Origin: Ruegeria atlantica
GTDB taxonomy: Bacteria > Pseudomonadota > Alphaproteobacteria > Rhodobacterales > Rhodobacteraceae
NCBI GenBank assembly: GCA_013032095.1
Contig: WQBJ01000005.1
Span: 1 to 64,000 of the forward strand
Length of the DNA stretch: 64,000 bases
Direction of reading: 5' to 3'
The stretch's first letter is position 1, and every line of letters starts with the position of its first letter. Both the position numbers and the translations under genes were made by a program. Below, piece by piece: positions 9,124 through 19,284 of this stretch. Below the pieces are notes generated by a model. The model did no database searches. It saw only the letters and a program-made list of their open reading frames with translations, and was not told the DNA's origin.

Positions 9124-11256
9124 TTAAAGACTGGCTTTCAGCTCCAGACGGCGGGCGTGCAGGACCGGCTCGGTATAGCCCGAGGGCTGAATCCGCCCCT
9201 TAAACACCAGATCGCAGGCGGCCTGAAAGGCGATGCCATCGAAACCCGGTGCCATCGGAATGTAGGCGACGTCGCGCGCGTTCTGGTGATCCACCACAAC
9301 GGCCATTTTGCGCATCGCGGCCATGACCTGCTCTTCCGAGACAACGTCATGGTGCAGCCAGTTCGCCAGCGCCTGGCTGGAAATCCGACAGGTCGCGCGG
9401 TCCTCCATCAGGCCGATATCGTTGATATCCAGCACTTTCGAACAGCCGACACCCTGATCAACCCAACGCACCACGTAGCCCAGGATGCCCTGTGCGTTGT
9501 TTTCAATTTCGCGAGTGATCTCGTCCTCGCTCAGGTTGCAGCCACCCAGCAGGGGAATAGTCAGAAGGTCCTCGAGCGTGCCACGTGCACCACCGGCAGC
9601 AATCTCGTCCTGCCGGTCCAGCACGTTGACCTTGTGATAATGCGTAGCGTGCAGAGTCGCGGCAGTCGGCGACGGCACCCAGGCACAGGTCGCACCCGAT
9701 TGCGGGTGGCCGATCTTGGCCTCCAGCATGTCGCCCATCCGATCCGGCATCGCCCACATACCTTTACCGATCTGCGCCTTGCCCTTCAGACCGCAGGCCA
9801 GACCGATATCAACATTGCGGTCCTCGTAGGACGCAATCCACGGCGTATTCTTGATATTCCCCTTCGGCAGCATCGGACCTGCTTCCATCGAGGTATGAAT
9901 CTCATCCCCCGTTCGGTCCAGGAACCCGGTGTTGATAAAGGCCACACGCGACTTCGCGGCGCGGATACATTCCTTGAGGTTCACCGACGTGCGGCGCTCC
10001 TCATCCATAATGCCCAGCTTCACGGTGTTGCGTGGCAGACCGAGGATGTCTTCGACCATGTCAAAGATTTCAACCGCGAAGGCGACCTCTTCCGGTCCGT
10101 GCATCTTGGGCTTCACCACATAGACCGAACCTTCGACCGAGTTGCCACCCTCGCGCTTGAGGTCATGCATGGCGATCAGAGTGGTGCAGAGCGCATCCAT
10201 AAGGCCCTCGCCGATCTCATTACCGTCGCCGTCCAGAACGGCGGGGTTGGTCATCAGGTGGCCCACGTTCCGCACCAACATCAGCGAGCGACCTTTCAGA
10301 GCGGCCTGCTCTCCGCCAGCGGTGGTGTATGCCACGTCGCCTGCCAGCTTGCGGGTGAATGTCTTGCCGCCTTTGAAAACCTCTTCCGTCAGGTCGCCTT
10401 TCATCAGACCCAGCCAGTTGCCGTAAGCTACGACCTTGTCGGCTGCGTCGACGCAAGCGACCGAGTCTTCGCAGTCCATGATCGTGGACAGCGCCGACTC
10501 CAGCCGGACATCTGCGATGCCAGCCGGATCGGAGGACCCAATATTGCTGCTTGGGTCGATCATGATCTGCACGTGCAGCCCGTTATTCTTCAGCAGTACA
10601 AACTCCGGCTTTTCCGCCGCGCCACCAAAGCCAACGAAGCCCGCGGGATCAGCCAAGGCCGGAACCAGTGCATCGCCTTCGACGCTCAGGCCGGTGACGC
10701 CCGCCCACGACCCCTCGGCCAACGGTGCGGTGTCGTCCAGAAACGCTTTGGCCCAAGCGATTACACGCGCGCCACGCTCAACGTTATACGTACCCGCCGG
10801 AGGCAGATCACCCATCGCGTCTGTACCATAGAGCGCATCATACAGGCTGCCCCAGCGCGCATTGGCGGCGTTCAATGCAAAGCGGGCATTTGTGATTGGC
10901 ACCACCAACTGTGGGCCGGGAGTCTGCGAGATCTCAGGGTCGACATTGGCAGTTTCAATCTGGAACGCCTCGCCTTCTTCGACAAGGTAGCCGATCTCGC
11001 GCAGGAAAGCCTGATAAGCGGCAGCGTCATGGTCCTGACCCTTGTTGGCCAGATGCCAGCCGTCAGCCTGGCCCTGTATCTCAGTGCGTTTGGCCAGCAG
11101 AGCTTTGTTCTTTGGTCCCAGTTCCTCGACCATGCGGGACAGGCCGGACCAGAAGGTTTGGGACGAAACGCCCGTTCCCGGCAGCGCCTGATTCTCGATG
11201 AAATCCGCCAGTTCAACGGCAATCTGCAAGCCGTTCCGGGTTTCTCTGCTGCTCAT
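9124..11256 (-). CDS. glcB: Malate synthase G
   Basis: Condenses glyoxylate and acetyl-CoA into malate; monomeric G isoform (710 aa from the chosen start, usual about 720). Recognisable blocks include [30 protein letters not shown], the hinge [39 protein letters not shown] and [20 protein letters not shown]. Three in-frame ATGs lie at 11274, 11265 and 11256. The last is preferred because GGAG sits 9 nt upstream, whereas the same GGAG abuts the ATG at 11265. Probably co-transcribed with the downstream GlcG-like gene. No isocitrate lyase is in the window. Confidence 0.96.
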   Translation of the reverse strand: MSSRETRNGLQIAVELADFIENQALPGTGVSSQTFWSGLSRMVEELGPKNKALLAKRTEIQGQADGWHLANKGQDHDAAAYQAFLREIGYLVEEGEAFQIETANVDPEISQTPGPQLVVPITNARFALNAANARWGSLYDALYGTDAMGDLPPAGTYNVERGARVIAWAKAFLDDTAPLAEGSWAGVTGLSVEGDALVPALADPAGFVGFGGAAEKPEFVLLKNNGLHVQIMIDPSSNIGSSDPAGIADVRLESALSTIMDCEDSVACVDAADKVVAYGNWLGLMKGDLTEEVFKGGKTFTRKLAGDVAYTTAGGEQAALKGRSLMLVRNVGHLMTNPAVLDGDGNEIGEGLMDALCTTLIAMHDLKREGGNSVEGSVYVVKPKMHGPEEVAFAVEIFDMVEDILGLPRNTVKLGIMDEERRTSVNLKECIRAAKSRVAFINTGFLDRTGDEIHTSMEAGPMLPKGNIKNTPWIASYEDRNVDIGLACGLKGKAQIGKGMWAMPDRMGDMLEAKIGHPQSGATCAWVPSPTAATLHATHYHKVNVLDRQDEIAAGGARGTLEDLLTIPLLGGCNLSEDEITREIENNAQGILGYVVRWVDQGVGCSKVLDINDIGLMEDRATCRISSQALANWLHHDVVSEEQVMAAMRKMAVVVDHQNARDVAYIPMAPGFDGIAFQAACDLVFKGRIQPSGYTEPVLHARRLELKASL

Positions 11257-11462
11257 TTTCGTCATCTCCCGCATTGTACGCCACTGTATGCAGCATCCAA
11301 TTAGGGTGGTTGTTTCCGATAGGCAACTCTTCTTGGCTCATTTCACTGCCAATCCACACGCCACAACGGAAATCATCACGTACCCGATGCCGCGCCCCTG
11401 CTTGCAGGCCGGCGCTGCACCCCATAACGTCGCGCCAGACATCTACCGTTACGAGGCCCCCG

Positions 11463-14015
11463 ATGCGCGACGCTGCCCCTACCACGATCTACCTGAAAGA
11501 CTACACGCCCTTTGGCTATCTCGTGGATAGCGTGCACCTGACCTTTGATCTGGCCGATCACGCCACTCGTGTAACCTCACGCATTGCCTTCCGTCCGAAC
11601 CCCGATGCCACGGACCATACGTTTTTCTTGCACGGTGAAGAATTGACCCTGATCCGTGCCGTCATCGACGGGGTCGAGATCACACCCGAAGTCACCGACA
11701 AGGGCCTGACCGCAGATGTTCCCAGCGCGCCCTTCATCTGGGAAGCCGTGGTCGAAATCGATCCCGGCAACAACACCGCACTTGAGGGGCTTTATATGTC
11801 GAATGGCATGTACTGCACCCAATGCGAGGCCGAAGGGTTCCGCAAGATCACTTATTACCCGGACCGTCCCGACGTGATGTCCACGTTTACCGTGCGCATC
11901 AATGGCGACCTCCCGGTTCTGCTGTCCAACGGCAACCCTTCGGGCAAAGGCGAAGGCTGGGCGGAATGGACTGATCCCTGGCCCAAGCCCGCCTATCTGT
12001 TCGCGCTGGTCGCAGGCGATCTGGTCGCCCATCCCGGCCAATTCACCACCATGTCGGGCCGGGATGTGGAACTGAACCTTTGGGTTCGCCCGGGTGACGA
12101 GGGTAAATGTGCTTTCGGAATGGAAGCGCTTAAAAAGTCGATGAAATGGGACGAAGACGTCTACGGCCGTGAATACGATCTGGACGTGTTCAACATCGTG
12201 GCGGTGGACGATTTCAACATGGGCGCAATGGAGAACAAGGGCCTCAACATCTTTAACTCCTCTGCTGTTCTAGCCAGCCCCGAGACCTCGACTGACGTCA
12301 ATTTCGAACGGATCGAGGCAATCATCGCGCACGAGTATTTCCACAACTGGACCGGCAACCGCATCACCTGCCGCGACTGGTTTCAGCTGTGCCTGAAAGA
12401 GGGGCTGACGGTGTTCCGTGATGCGCAGTTCACCTCTGACATGCGCTCAGCCTCAGTGAAACGTATCCAAGACGCCATCGACCTGCGTGCGCGGCAGTTC
12501 CCCGAGGACAATGGACCGTTGTCACACCCAGTCCGGCCTGAGAGCTTTCAGGAAATCAACAACTTCTACACCGCCACAGTTTATGAAAAAGGCGCCGAAG
12601 TAATCGGCATGCTCAAGCGGCTGGTCGGAGATGAAGCTTACTCCAAAGCGCTGGATCTGTATTTCGAGCGCCACGACGGGCAAGCTTGCACCATCGAAGA
12701 CTGGATCAAGGTGTTCGAGGATACGACAGGCCGCGATCTGACCCAATTCAAACGCTGGTACAGCCAGTCTGGCACGCCGCGCGTATCGGTTTCCGAAGTT
12801 TGGCAAGACGGCACCTACACCCTAACCCTTTCACAACGTACCGAACCAACCCCCGGCCAACCTGAAAAACTTCCGCAGGTGATCCCGGTGGCCGTCGGTC
12901 TGTTGGGACCAAACGGGGATGAGGTGCGTGCGACCAATGTACTGGAGTTGACTGAAGCAGAACAGAGCTTCGAGTTCTCCGATCTTTCCGCCAAACCTGT
13001 GGCTTCAATCCTGCGCGATTTCTCGGCTCCGGTCATTCTCGAGCACGATCAGACGGACGCAGAACGCGCGTTCCTGCTGGCCCACGATACCGATCCGTTC
13101 AACCGTTCGCAGGCCGGGCGATCTTTGGCGCAAGACACGCTGCTGCGCATGATCCGTGAAGACAAATCGCCCAGCACCGACTATCTGGACGGTATTCTGG
13201 CCGTACTGCGCGACGCTGAATTGGATCCGGCTTATCGTTCGTTGATGCTTGGCCTTCCAACGCAATCCGAACTTGCTGCGGCCCTGTTTGACGGCGGCGA
13301 CACCCCCGATCCTACGGCAATCTGGACCGCGGTCGAGACTCTGCGGCAAGCCACGGCGCAGCATGTTCAGGATCTGCTGCCCAGATTGCACAGCGAAGCG
13401 CTGATCGAAGCTCCGTTCAAACCGGACGCTGAGCAGGCGGGCAAACGCGCACTTGGCAGCGCAGCGTTGTCTCTGACATCGCGGCTGGATGGCGGTGCCA
13501 AAGCAGCCGAGGAATATGCCTCCGCCGACAACATGACCCTGCAACTGACCGCCCTGTCATGCCTGCTCCGTGCTGGGAAAGGGCAAGCTGAACTGTCCGC
13601 CTTCTATGACCAGTGGCGGCATGATCGTCTGGTGATGGACAAGTGGTTTGGTCTGCAAGTCTCGATGTCTTCACCCGAGGCCACAGCGGACACTGCTCGT
13701 ACCCTGACCGAACACGCTGATTTCAATTGGAAAAACCCGAACAGATTCCGTGCAGTGATGGGGGCACTTGCGATGAACCATGCCGGTTTCCATCGCGCGG
13801 ACGGGGCCGGTTATGCGCTATTGGCCGATTGGCTGATCCAACTGGATCCTGTGAACCCGCAGACCACGGCGCGGATGTGTTCGGCCTTTCAGACGTGGAA
13901 ACGCTATGACGCGGACAGGCAGGATCTGATCCGGACACAACTGACCCGGATCGCTGAAACGCCAAATCTGTCTCGAGATACCACGGAAATGGTGTCACGC
14001 ATTCTCGACGCATGA
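11463..14015 (+). CDS. pepN: Aminopeptidase N (M1 family)
   Basis: An 850-aa zinc aminopeptidase that removes N-terminal residues from peptides in the cytoplasm; the E. coli enzyme has 870 aa. The exopeptidase motif GAMEN is in FNMGAMENKGLNIFNS (about 256-271), and the zinc site HEYFH plus downstream Glu is in AHEYFHNWTGNR and KEGLTVFRD (about 295-330). The C-terminal helical domain is typical of the PepN clade. The start at 11463 (MRDAAPTTIYLKDYTPFGYL) has ACGAGG upstream; the frame is open to 11274, but that extension is not family-like. Its last bases overlap the next gene by 4 bp (ATGA). Confidence 0.95.
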   Translation: MRDAAPTTIYLKDYTPFGYLVDSVHLTFDLADHATRVTSRIAFRPNPDATDHTFFLHGEELTLIRAVIDGVEITPEVTDKGLTADVPSAPFIWEAVVEIDPGNNTALEGLYMSNGMYCTQCEAEGFRKITYYPDRPDVMSTFTVRINGDLPVLLSNGNPSGKGEGWAEWTDPWPKPAYLFALVAGDLVAHPGQFTTMSGRDVELNLWVRPGDEGKCAFGMEALKKSMKWDEDVYGREYDLDVFNIVAVDDFNMGAMENKGLNIFNSSAVLASPETSTDVNFERIEAIIAHEYFHNWTGNRITCRDWFQLCLKEGLTVFRDAQFTSDMRSASVKRIQDAIDLRARQFPEDNGPLSHPVRPESFQEINNFYTATVYEKGAEVIGMLKRLVGDEAYSKALDLYFERHDGQACTIEDWIKVFEDTTGRDLTQFKRWYSQSGTPRVSVSEVWQDGTYTLTLSQRTEPTPGQPEKLPQVIPVAVGLLGPNGDEVRATNVLELTEAEQSFEFSDLSAKPVASILRDFSAPVILEHDQTDAERAFLLAHDTDPFNRSQAGRSLAQDTLLRMIREDKSPSTDYLDGILAVLRDAELDPAYRSLMLGLPTQSELAAALFDGGDTPDPTAIWTAVETLRQATAQHVQDLLPRLHSEALIEAPFKPDAEQAGKRALGSAALSLTSRLDGGAKAAEEYASADNMTLQLTALSCLLRAGKGQAELSAFYDQWRHDRLVMDKWFGLQVSMSSPEATADTARTLTEHADFNWKNPNRFRAVMGALAMNHAGFHRADGAGYALLADWLIQLDPVNPQTTARMCSAFQTWKRYDADRQDLIRTQLTRIAETPNLSRDTTEMVSRILDA

Positions 14016-14440
14016 CCCCGTACAGCTATACGCGCCACAATCGGACGCCGCGCACGGTTCTGATACTGGTTTGCGTCTACGCGGCTCTGATCGCGCTAAT
14101 CATCCTGTTCGATGCAGCTTGGTGGTTGATTGGCTTGCTGGCGCTGGCCACTCTACCCGCGCTTTGGGACATTGCGCGCGGCACCCGCGCTGGGATGTCC
14201 CTAGACCATGACGGGATACGGTGGTTTTCGGGCAATCGCGAGGGGCACGTCGCTTTGGCCGATATAGACTACGTTAGGCTAGACACGCGTTGGGACTTTT
14301 CTGTGCGCGCGTCGCTGGTGCTGCAGTCTGGCAAGCGGATTCGGTTGCCGGATGAATCCACGCCGCCCCACAGGGATTTGGAAACGGTTCTGGAGCAGGC
14401 TGCACTGCGCGTTGAACGTCACCATTTTAACGTTTTTTGA
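14012..14440 (+). CDS. Hypothetical two-helix membrane protein
   Basis: A 142-aa protein that I do not assign to a named family. Two close hydrophobic segments (TVLILVCVYAALIALIILF and WWLIGLLALATLPALW, about residues 15-50) are followed by a soluble part with beta-strand character (DHDGIRWFSGNREGHVALAD, VRASLVLQSGKRIRLPDES). The layout resembles small bacterial PH-domain membrane proteins. It is translationally coupled to pepN by an ATGA overlap, so it is expressed with it. The function is unknown. Confidence 0.7.
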   Translation: MTPYSYTRHNRTPRTVLILVCVYAALIALIILFDAAWWLIGLLALATLPALWDIARGTRAGMSLDHDGIRWFSGNREGHVALADIDYVRLDTRWDFSVRASLVLQSGKRIRLPDESTPPHRDLETVLEQAALRVERHHFNVF

Positions 14441-14570
14441 AACTATCCGGCGAAATATGATTCATTGACCCTAAAATGACACTCAATCTCCCATGAAAAG
14501 CTTGAGTTTGAGGGGCCTTTGGGTAAAAATTTAAATTAGCCACCTGTTTGTTACGGTTTCGAGTTTTACC

Positions 14571-15830
14571 ATGTTTCGGTTTTTCAGGGCACGTCATGCC
14601 CGATCTTCATTGTCCTCTAGTCAATCAACGCAAGAAATGCGCGTGCTGAATTGCCCCGTGAACGCGGCAATGCCTGACAAAGGGCAGCTGAATATTCCAC
14701 TTGCTGATATCCAGGCTGAAGATTTCGGCGCGCATGAAACCATTGAGCGCGGTCGCAGCCTGGCCAGACAGGATCGCTGGTCAGAACTGTCCCGGCAGAT
14801 GCGCGAGGCTGATGAAGCGCGCACCTGTACGTCAGATGGTACGCCGGTCGCAGAATTGCTGGCCTTTGGCGCGCGGTCCGACGTTGTTCTGGCGGTTGAG
14901 CACGCCCTGACGGACATGAACGCCCTGTGTGAGTACGACGTGCTGAACGGCATTTCCGAGCTTGAAGACGAAATGCGCGCGCATCCGGATGACTCTATGA
15001 TCGCTTTGGTGGTCGCCTTAGCACATATCGATCTGGCTTGGGCATGGCGAGGAACCGCAACGGACGCAAGATTGCCGCCGCTACACCGGTCGCGCTGCGC
15101 GGCACATTTCGACAGGGCAGCGGCGCTTTTGCCGAAGTGCCGTGCCGCCGCTCCGAACAGCCCCATGATCGCGGCAGCGGGCTGCGCCCTGCTGGTTGGT
15201 CAGCGGAATACAAACCTACGTGTAGCGGACAAATATGAACGGCTGATCACATTGGACCCGCACAATCAACGCCACATGCGAGCCATGGGCACCCACCTGC
15301 TGCCTCGGTATTTCGGAAGCTATGATGAACTCGAGGTTCAAGCGCTGCGCAATGCGGCGCGCACCCAGGATATCTGGGGCGCCGGAGGATATACGTGGGT
15401 GCAATTTGATGCCATTGCACTGGACGAAGAGGCCTGCGCACGGCTGGATGTGGAGTACTTTCTGGAAGGTCTGCAAGACATCCTGCGCCGTCGACCAGAC
15501 CAGCCGACCGTAAACATGCTGTCGGCTTATTGCGCGATCACAATCCAAAACGGATTGGGCTTGAATGAAAACGCCGATCTGGTGCGCGCGCAGATTCATG
15601 AAGCAGCCAATTGGCTGATCCGCGACCATTTAACTGAACTACACCCTCTGATCTGGGCTCATGCCGCGAACGGGTTTAACAACAGCGCCCGCGTCAACTC
15701 GGCCGAGCGGTTTGCGGCCCGGGGTCAGCGCGATGCGCTGCGCGCCATCAGAGATCTGTTCCGCGAGGAATTGCGCAGCGGCATGGACGTGACCTTCACC
15801 CCGTCGGGGCTGCGCCTGTCTCAGCACTGA
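14571..15830 (+). CDS. Hypothetical TPR-like helical protein
   Basis: A 419-aa protein without a recognised catalytic motif. Residues 50-400 are mostly alpha-helical with alternating Ala/Leu/Arg patterns suggestive of a TPR-like solenoid (AAHFDRAAALLPKCRAAAPN, ADKYERLITLDPHNQRHMRA). The basic N terminus MFRFFRARHARSS is not a clear signal peptide. It stands alone between pepN and gatB. The gene could start at a later Met, for example MRVLNCPVNAAMPDKG (residue 23). The function is unknown. Confidence 0.7.
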   Translation: MFRFFRARHARSSLSSSQSTQEMRVLNCPVNAAMPDKGQLNIPLADIQAEDFGAHETIERGRSLARQDRWSELSRQMREADEARTCTSDGTPVAELLAFGARSDVVLAVEHALTDMNALCEYDVLNGISELEDEMRAHPDDSMIALVVALAHIDLAWAWRGTATDARLPPLHRSRCAAHFDRAAALLPKCRAAAPNSPMIAAAGCALLVGQRNTNLRVADKYERLITLDPHNQRHMRAMGTHLLPRYFGSYDELEVQALRNAARTQDIWGAGGYTWVQFDAIALDEEACARLDVEYFLEGLQDILRRRPDQPTVNMLSAYCAITIQNGLGLNENADLVRAQIHEAANWLIRDHLTELHPLIWAHAANGFNNSARVNSAERFAARGQRDALRAIRDLFREELRSGMDVTFTPSGLRLSQH

Positions 15831-15901
15831 ATTCCCCCTTGCCCCTAGATCGCGCCGGGCCTAATACGCAGGCTTAGACTTCTGCGGAAATGAGGCGCGC
15901 C

Positions 15902-17413
15902 ATGCTCGACCTGACATACGAAATGCCCAAACCCAAAACCATTGCCGGGGCCAAGCACGATTGGGAACTGGTGATCGGGATGGAGGTGCACGCTCAGGTC
16001 TCATCCAATGCAAAACTGTTCTCGGGCGCGTCGACCCAATTCGGGGCCGAGCCGAATTCGAACGTAGCCTTCGTGGACGCGGCGATGCCGGGGATGCTGC
16101 CGGTGATCAACGAGTATTGCGTTGAACAGGCCGTGCGCACCGGGCTGGGTCTGAAAGCGGATATCAACCTGAAATCAGCCTTTGACCGTAAAAACTATTT
16201 CTATCCTGACTTGCCGCAAGGTTACCAGATTTCCCAGCTTTATCAGCCTATTGTGGGTGAAGGTGAAGTATTGGTCGAGATGGGTGACGGCACTGCGCGT
16301 ATGGTACGGATCGAACGCATCCACATGGAGCAGGACGCGGGCAAGTCAATCCACGACATGGACCCTCATATGTCCTTTGTGGACTTGAACCGGACGGGCG
16401 TTTGCCTGATGGAGATCGTTTCGCGTCCCGACATCCGTGGTCCAGAAGAGGCCGCCGCTTATATCGCCAAGCTGCGCCAGATCATGCGGTATCTGGGCAC
16501 CTGCGACGGCAATATGCAGAACGGCAACCTGCGGGCGGACGTGAACGTCTCGATCTGTTTGCCGGGTGCTTATGAGAAGTATCAGGAAACACAGGACTTT
16601 TCGCATCTGGGCACGCGCTGCGAGATCAAGAACATGAACTCGATGCGGTTTATCCAGCAGGCGATCGAGGTCGAAGCCCGCCGTCAGATTGCCATTGTCG
16701 AAGGTGGTGGCAAGGTCGAGCAGGAAACCCGCCTTTATGATCCGGACAAGGGCGAGACCCGCTCGATGCGGTCAAAGGAGGAAGCGCATGACTATCGCTA
16801 TTTCCCCGACCCCGACCTGCTGCCGCTGGAAATTGAGCAGGCATGGGTTGACGATATCGCCGCCAACCTGCCTGAACTGCCCGACGACAAGAAGGCGCGC
16901 TTCATCAGCGAATTCGGCCTGACCGACTATGACGCTTCGGTGCTGACGGCCGAGGTGGAGTCCGCAGCTTATTTTGAAGAAGTCGCCAAAGGCCGCAGCG
17001 GCAAGCTGGCCGCGAATTGGGTTATCAACGAGTTGTTCGGCCGTCTGAAAAAAGAAGATCACGACATCACCGAGTCGCCTGTTTCACCCACGCAGCTGGG
17101 CGGCATTATCGACCTGATCTCGTCGGACGCCATCTCGGGCAAGATCGCCAAGGACCTGTTTGAAATCGTCTATACCGAGGGCGGTGATCCGGCGCAGATC
17201 GTCGAAGAGCGCGGTATGAAGCAGGTGACCGACACCGGCGCGATCGAGGCCGCTCTGGATGAGATCATTGCTGCTAACCCGGCACAGGTTGAAAAGGCCA
17301 AGGTGAACCCGAAACTGGCGGGCTGGTTCGTCGGTCAGGTGATGAAGGCCACCGGCGGCAAGGCCAACCCGAAGGCGGTGAATGAGCTGGTCAGCCAAAA
17401 GCTGGGATCGTAA
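15902..17413 (+). CDS. gatB: Aspartyl/glutamyl-tRNA(Asn/Gln) amidotransferase subunit B
   Basis: GatB (503 aa) activates and amidates Glu-tRNA(Gln) and Asp-tRNA(Asn) together with GatA and GatC. The signature [20 protein letters not shown] is at about 20-40, with [14 protein letters not shown], the zinc and tRNA-binding core, [14 protein letters not shown], and a C-terminal GatB/YqeY tail ([20 protein letters not shown]). The ATG at 15902 is used because GAGG lies about 7 nt upstream, while the ATG at 15890 contains that site. gatA and gatC are not in the window. A strong terminator follows. Confidence 0.97.
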   Translation: MLDLTYEMPKPKTIAGAKHDWELVIGMEVHAQVSSNAKLFSGASTQFGAEPNSNVAFVDAAMPGMLPVINEYCVEQAVRTGLGLKADINLKSAFDRKNYFYPDLPQGYQISQLYQPIVGEGEVLVEMGDGTARMVRIERIHMEQDAGKSIHDMDPHMSFVDLNRTGVCLMEIVSRPDIRGPEEAAAYIAKLRQIMRYLGTCDGNMQNGNLRADVNVSICLPGAYEKYQETQDFSHLGTRCEIKNMNSMRFIQQAIEVEARRQIAIVEGGGKVEQETRLYDPDKGETRSMRSKEEAHDYRYFPDPDLLPLEIEQAWVDDIAANLPELPDDKKARFISEFGLTDYDASVLTAEVESAAYFEEVAKGRSGKLAANWVINELFGRLKKEDHDITESPVSPTQLGGIIDLISSDAISGKIAKDLFEIVYTEGGDPAQIVEERGMKQVTDTGAIEAALDEIIAANPAQVEKAKVNPKLAGWFVGQVMKATGGKANPKAVNELVSQKLGS

Positions 17414-17436
17414 TCCGATCCGAGATTGACACGCTG

Positions 17437-17473
17437 ACGGCGGGGTTTGCGCAAAACCCCGCCGTTTTTCTTT
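17437..17473 (+). terminator. Rho-independent terminator after gatB
   Basis: Perfect 12-bp stem ACGGCGGGGTTT / AAACCCCGCCGT with a 5-nt loop (17437-17465), running straight into TTTTTCTTTT. It lies 24 bp past the gatB stop. Confidence 0.93.
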
Positions 17474-17555
17474 TCCGCCTCTTTCCGCGCGATGATGACT
17501 TTCCCAAAATCGCCAGCATGTTAGATTGCCGGGAACCGACAACCAGGATAAACCG

Positions 17556-17975
17556 ATGCAGCGCTACGAATACAAAGTTGTCCCCGCCCCGCAAAAAGGC
17601 ATCAAGGCCAAGGGTGAGAAAACCGCTGAAGGCCGGTTTGCCGCATCGGTCGAACAGGTGCTGAACCAGATGGGCCGGGACGGTTGGGAATACCAGCGCG
17701 CTGAACTTCTCCCCAGCGAGGAACGCGCGGGTTTGACCAGTTCGACCGTAAACTGGCGCAATGTTCTGGTCTTCCGGCGGGCGGTTGAGGCCAGCGTAAC
17801 ACCAGATCCGGACGAAGTGTTCGAGGACGCGGCACAGGCGCGCCCGATTGCAGGTCCGGATACGGTTGTCGCACCTGCACCGATTTCTGAGGAAGTCAAA
17901 GATCCACCGCTTTCTTTGAAAGGCAATGAAGTCAAAGCGGAGCCGCTGATAATTGGCGCTCAGGACAAAACCTGA
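17556..17975 (+). CDS. DUF4177 domain protein
   Basis: A 139-aa cytoplasmic protein. Residues 1-75 (MQRYEYKVVPAPQKGIKAKG, LNQMGRDGWEYQRAELLP, VNWRNVLVFRRA) match the DUF4177 pattern of a short beta-rich domain. The remainder is a Pro/Glu/Asp-rich, probably disordered tail. The ATG at 17556 is chosen since the conserved domain starts there and CCAGGA lies just upstream; the frame is open to 17526. It has its own unit after the gatB terminator. The function is unknown. Confidence 0.8.
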   Translation: MQRYEYKVVPAPQKGIKAKGEKTAEGRFAASVEQVLNQMGRDGWEYQRAELLPSEERAGLTSSTVNWRNVLVFRRAVEASVTPDPDEVFEDAAQARPIAGPDTVVAPAPISEEVKDPPLSLKGNEVKAEPLIIGAQDKT

Positions 17976-18017
17976 CCCTCAGAAACCAACGCATAGCCTT
18001 CACAGGATGGCGCACGG

Positions 18018-18230
18018 TCATTGACAGCAGGATTTACCCTCTTGCTTTGGAGGGCATGGCGCTGTGCCAAAAGAACAGTACACACAGCAATCGCCCTCCA
18101 AAGGCTTTAGAAGCTCATTGCACGACTTGCATTCGTAAAACCACTGACACGCGTCCGTAGGCATCATTTCAGATTCAACGTGTCCGCACAGTGGGCATGT
18201 CAATGTGGTTTCGAGTGTGATGTCGGCCAT
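18018..18230 (-). CDS. GDCCVxC domain protein (small cysteine-rich)
   Basis: A 70-aa protein with ten cysteines. An N-terminal CPLCGH plus CKSC pair looks like a zinc ribbon, followed by the family signature GDCCVYCSFGTAPCPP and a C-terminal KSCCQ. This small family often neighbours metal or redox genes, and some relatives have selenocysteine in the signature; here the codons are ordinary Cys. AAGGACT precedes the ATG by 6-7 nt. It is convergent with the DUF4177 gene and shares a strand with bolA. The function is unproven. Confidence 0.82.
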   Translation of the reverse strand: MADITLETTLTCPLCGHVESEMMPTDACQWFYECKSCNELLKPLEGDCCVYCSFGTAPCPPKQEGKSCCQ

Positions 18231-18286
18231 CTGAATAGTCCTTTTTCATCCTCGGCCCTCAGCGAAATTCCATTGGCGAGCAGAAT

Positions 18287-18541
18287 TCAGACTCCGATAT
18301 CCAGCGCCAAGGCGTGAATGCGCGGAACGATATCGCCCAGCGCCTTATGCACCGCGCGGTGACAGGCGACGCGGGACTTTCCTTTAAACGCGCTGGCGCG
18401 GATGCGGACGTTGAAATGGCTTTCACCACCCTCCTGATACCCGGCGTGCCCGCGGTGACTTTCGCTGTCGTCGACAACTTCAAGCTCGCGCGGGTCAAAC
18501 GCTGCCTGCAGGAGGGTTCGGATTTCATCGGCAACAGTCAT
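18287..18541 (-). CDS. BolA family protein
   Basis: An 84-aa BolA/IbaG-type protein. The family core is visible: ADEIRTLLQAAFDPRELEVV at the N terminus, SESHRGHAGYQEGGESHFNV in the middle, and the helix-turn-helix-like class II segment ACHRAVHKALGDIVPRIHAL (about 59-78). BolA proteins pair with monothiol glutaredoxins in iron-sulfur handling and can bind DNA. It diverges from the J-domain gene, with about 108 bp between starts. Confidence 0.92.
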   Translation of the reverse strand: MTVADEIRTLLQAAFDPRELEVVDDSESHRGHAGYQEGGESHFNVRIRASAFKGKSRVACHRAVHKALGDIVPRIHALALDIGV

Positions 18542-18649
18542 TTTTTCGCTCAGCGGTAAAAATTTTACCGCCTCCCCTCTTCTACTTTCGGCTGCTTAGA
18601 CTAAACTGCTGCCTCCGAGTCGAAAAGATGTGTTCGTAAGGATCAGAGC

Positions 18650-19276
18650 ATGACGAAATCAGACCCCTTTGGATTCGATATGTCCGTTTCCAGCGCCAAG
18701 AAAAAGAACCCGCGCGGGCGTCGGGGTATGTCCGGCGCGTCTGAAACCTCGACGCGTATCTGCGATCACGAGGGATGCAACGAACCCGGCAAGTTCCGTG
18801 CACCCAAAGCACCTGATGTACTGGATGACTTTTTCTGGTTCTGCCAGCAGCACGTCCGCGAATACAACAACAAGTGGAACTTCTTCGACGGCACCACCGA
18901 AGCCGAGCTGAACGCGCAGCGCTCCAAGGACAAAGTGTGGGAGCGAGAGACCAAACCCATGGGCGACCCCGAGGCGCGCGCCTGGGCTCGTCTGGGCATC
19001 GAAGACCCGCATCAGGTGCTTGGCGCGAACAGCACACAGAACAAGGGCCGCACCTCAGGCGGCGGCGGTCGTCGCCTGCCCCCTACCGAACGCCGCGCGA
19101 TTGAGATTCTGGAGGCCAACGACAGCTGGACCAAAGCCGAGGTGCGCAAGGCCTACAAGAAGCTGATCAAGGTCTTGCACCCGGACATGAACGGCGGCGA
19201 CCGCTCGCAGGAAGAGCAGTTGCAAGAGGTCGTCTGGGCTTGGGATCAGATCAAGGACAGCCGGAACTTCAAATAA
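18650..19276 (+). CDS. J-domain (DnaJ-like) protein
   Basis: A 208-aa co-chaperone-like protein with a C-terminal J domain at about residues 150-205: RRAIEILEANDSWTKAEVRK, KAYKKLIKVLHPDMNGGD and EEQLQEVVWAWDQIKDS. The HPD tripeptide needed to stimulate Hsp70 ATPase is present. The N-terminal part has a Cys/His cluster (CDHEGCNEPGKF, WFCQQH) that may bind zinc, and aromatic stretches. This architecture recurs in alphaproteobacteria. The gene converges on the Hint-domain gene with 8 bp between stops. Confidence 0.88.
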   Translation: MTKSDPFGFDMSVSSAKKKNPRGRRGMSGASETSTRICDHEGCNEPGKFRAPKAPDVLDDFFWFCQQHVREYNNKWNFFDGTTEAELNAQRSKDKVWERETKPMGDPEARAWARLGIEDPHQVLGANSTQNKGRTSGGGGRRLPPTERRAIEILEANDSWTKAEVRKAYKKLIKVLHPDMNGGDRSQEEQLQEVVWAWDQIKDSRNFK

Positions 19277-19284
19277 ACTCCGCG

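Noticed and set aside
9118..11304. 728-aa plus-strand open frame
   Set aside because: Antisense of malate synthase G; low-complexity composition typical of a shadow in high-G+C DNA.
14469..14510. Dyad ACTCAA...TTGAGT upstream of the 419-aa gene
   Set aside because: Only 6-bp arms with a long spacer; expected by chance and without a T-run or neighbour regulator.
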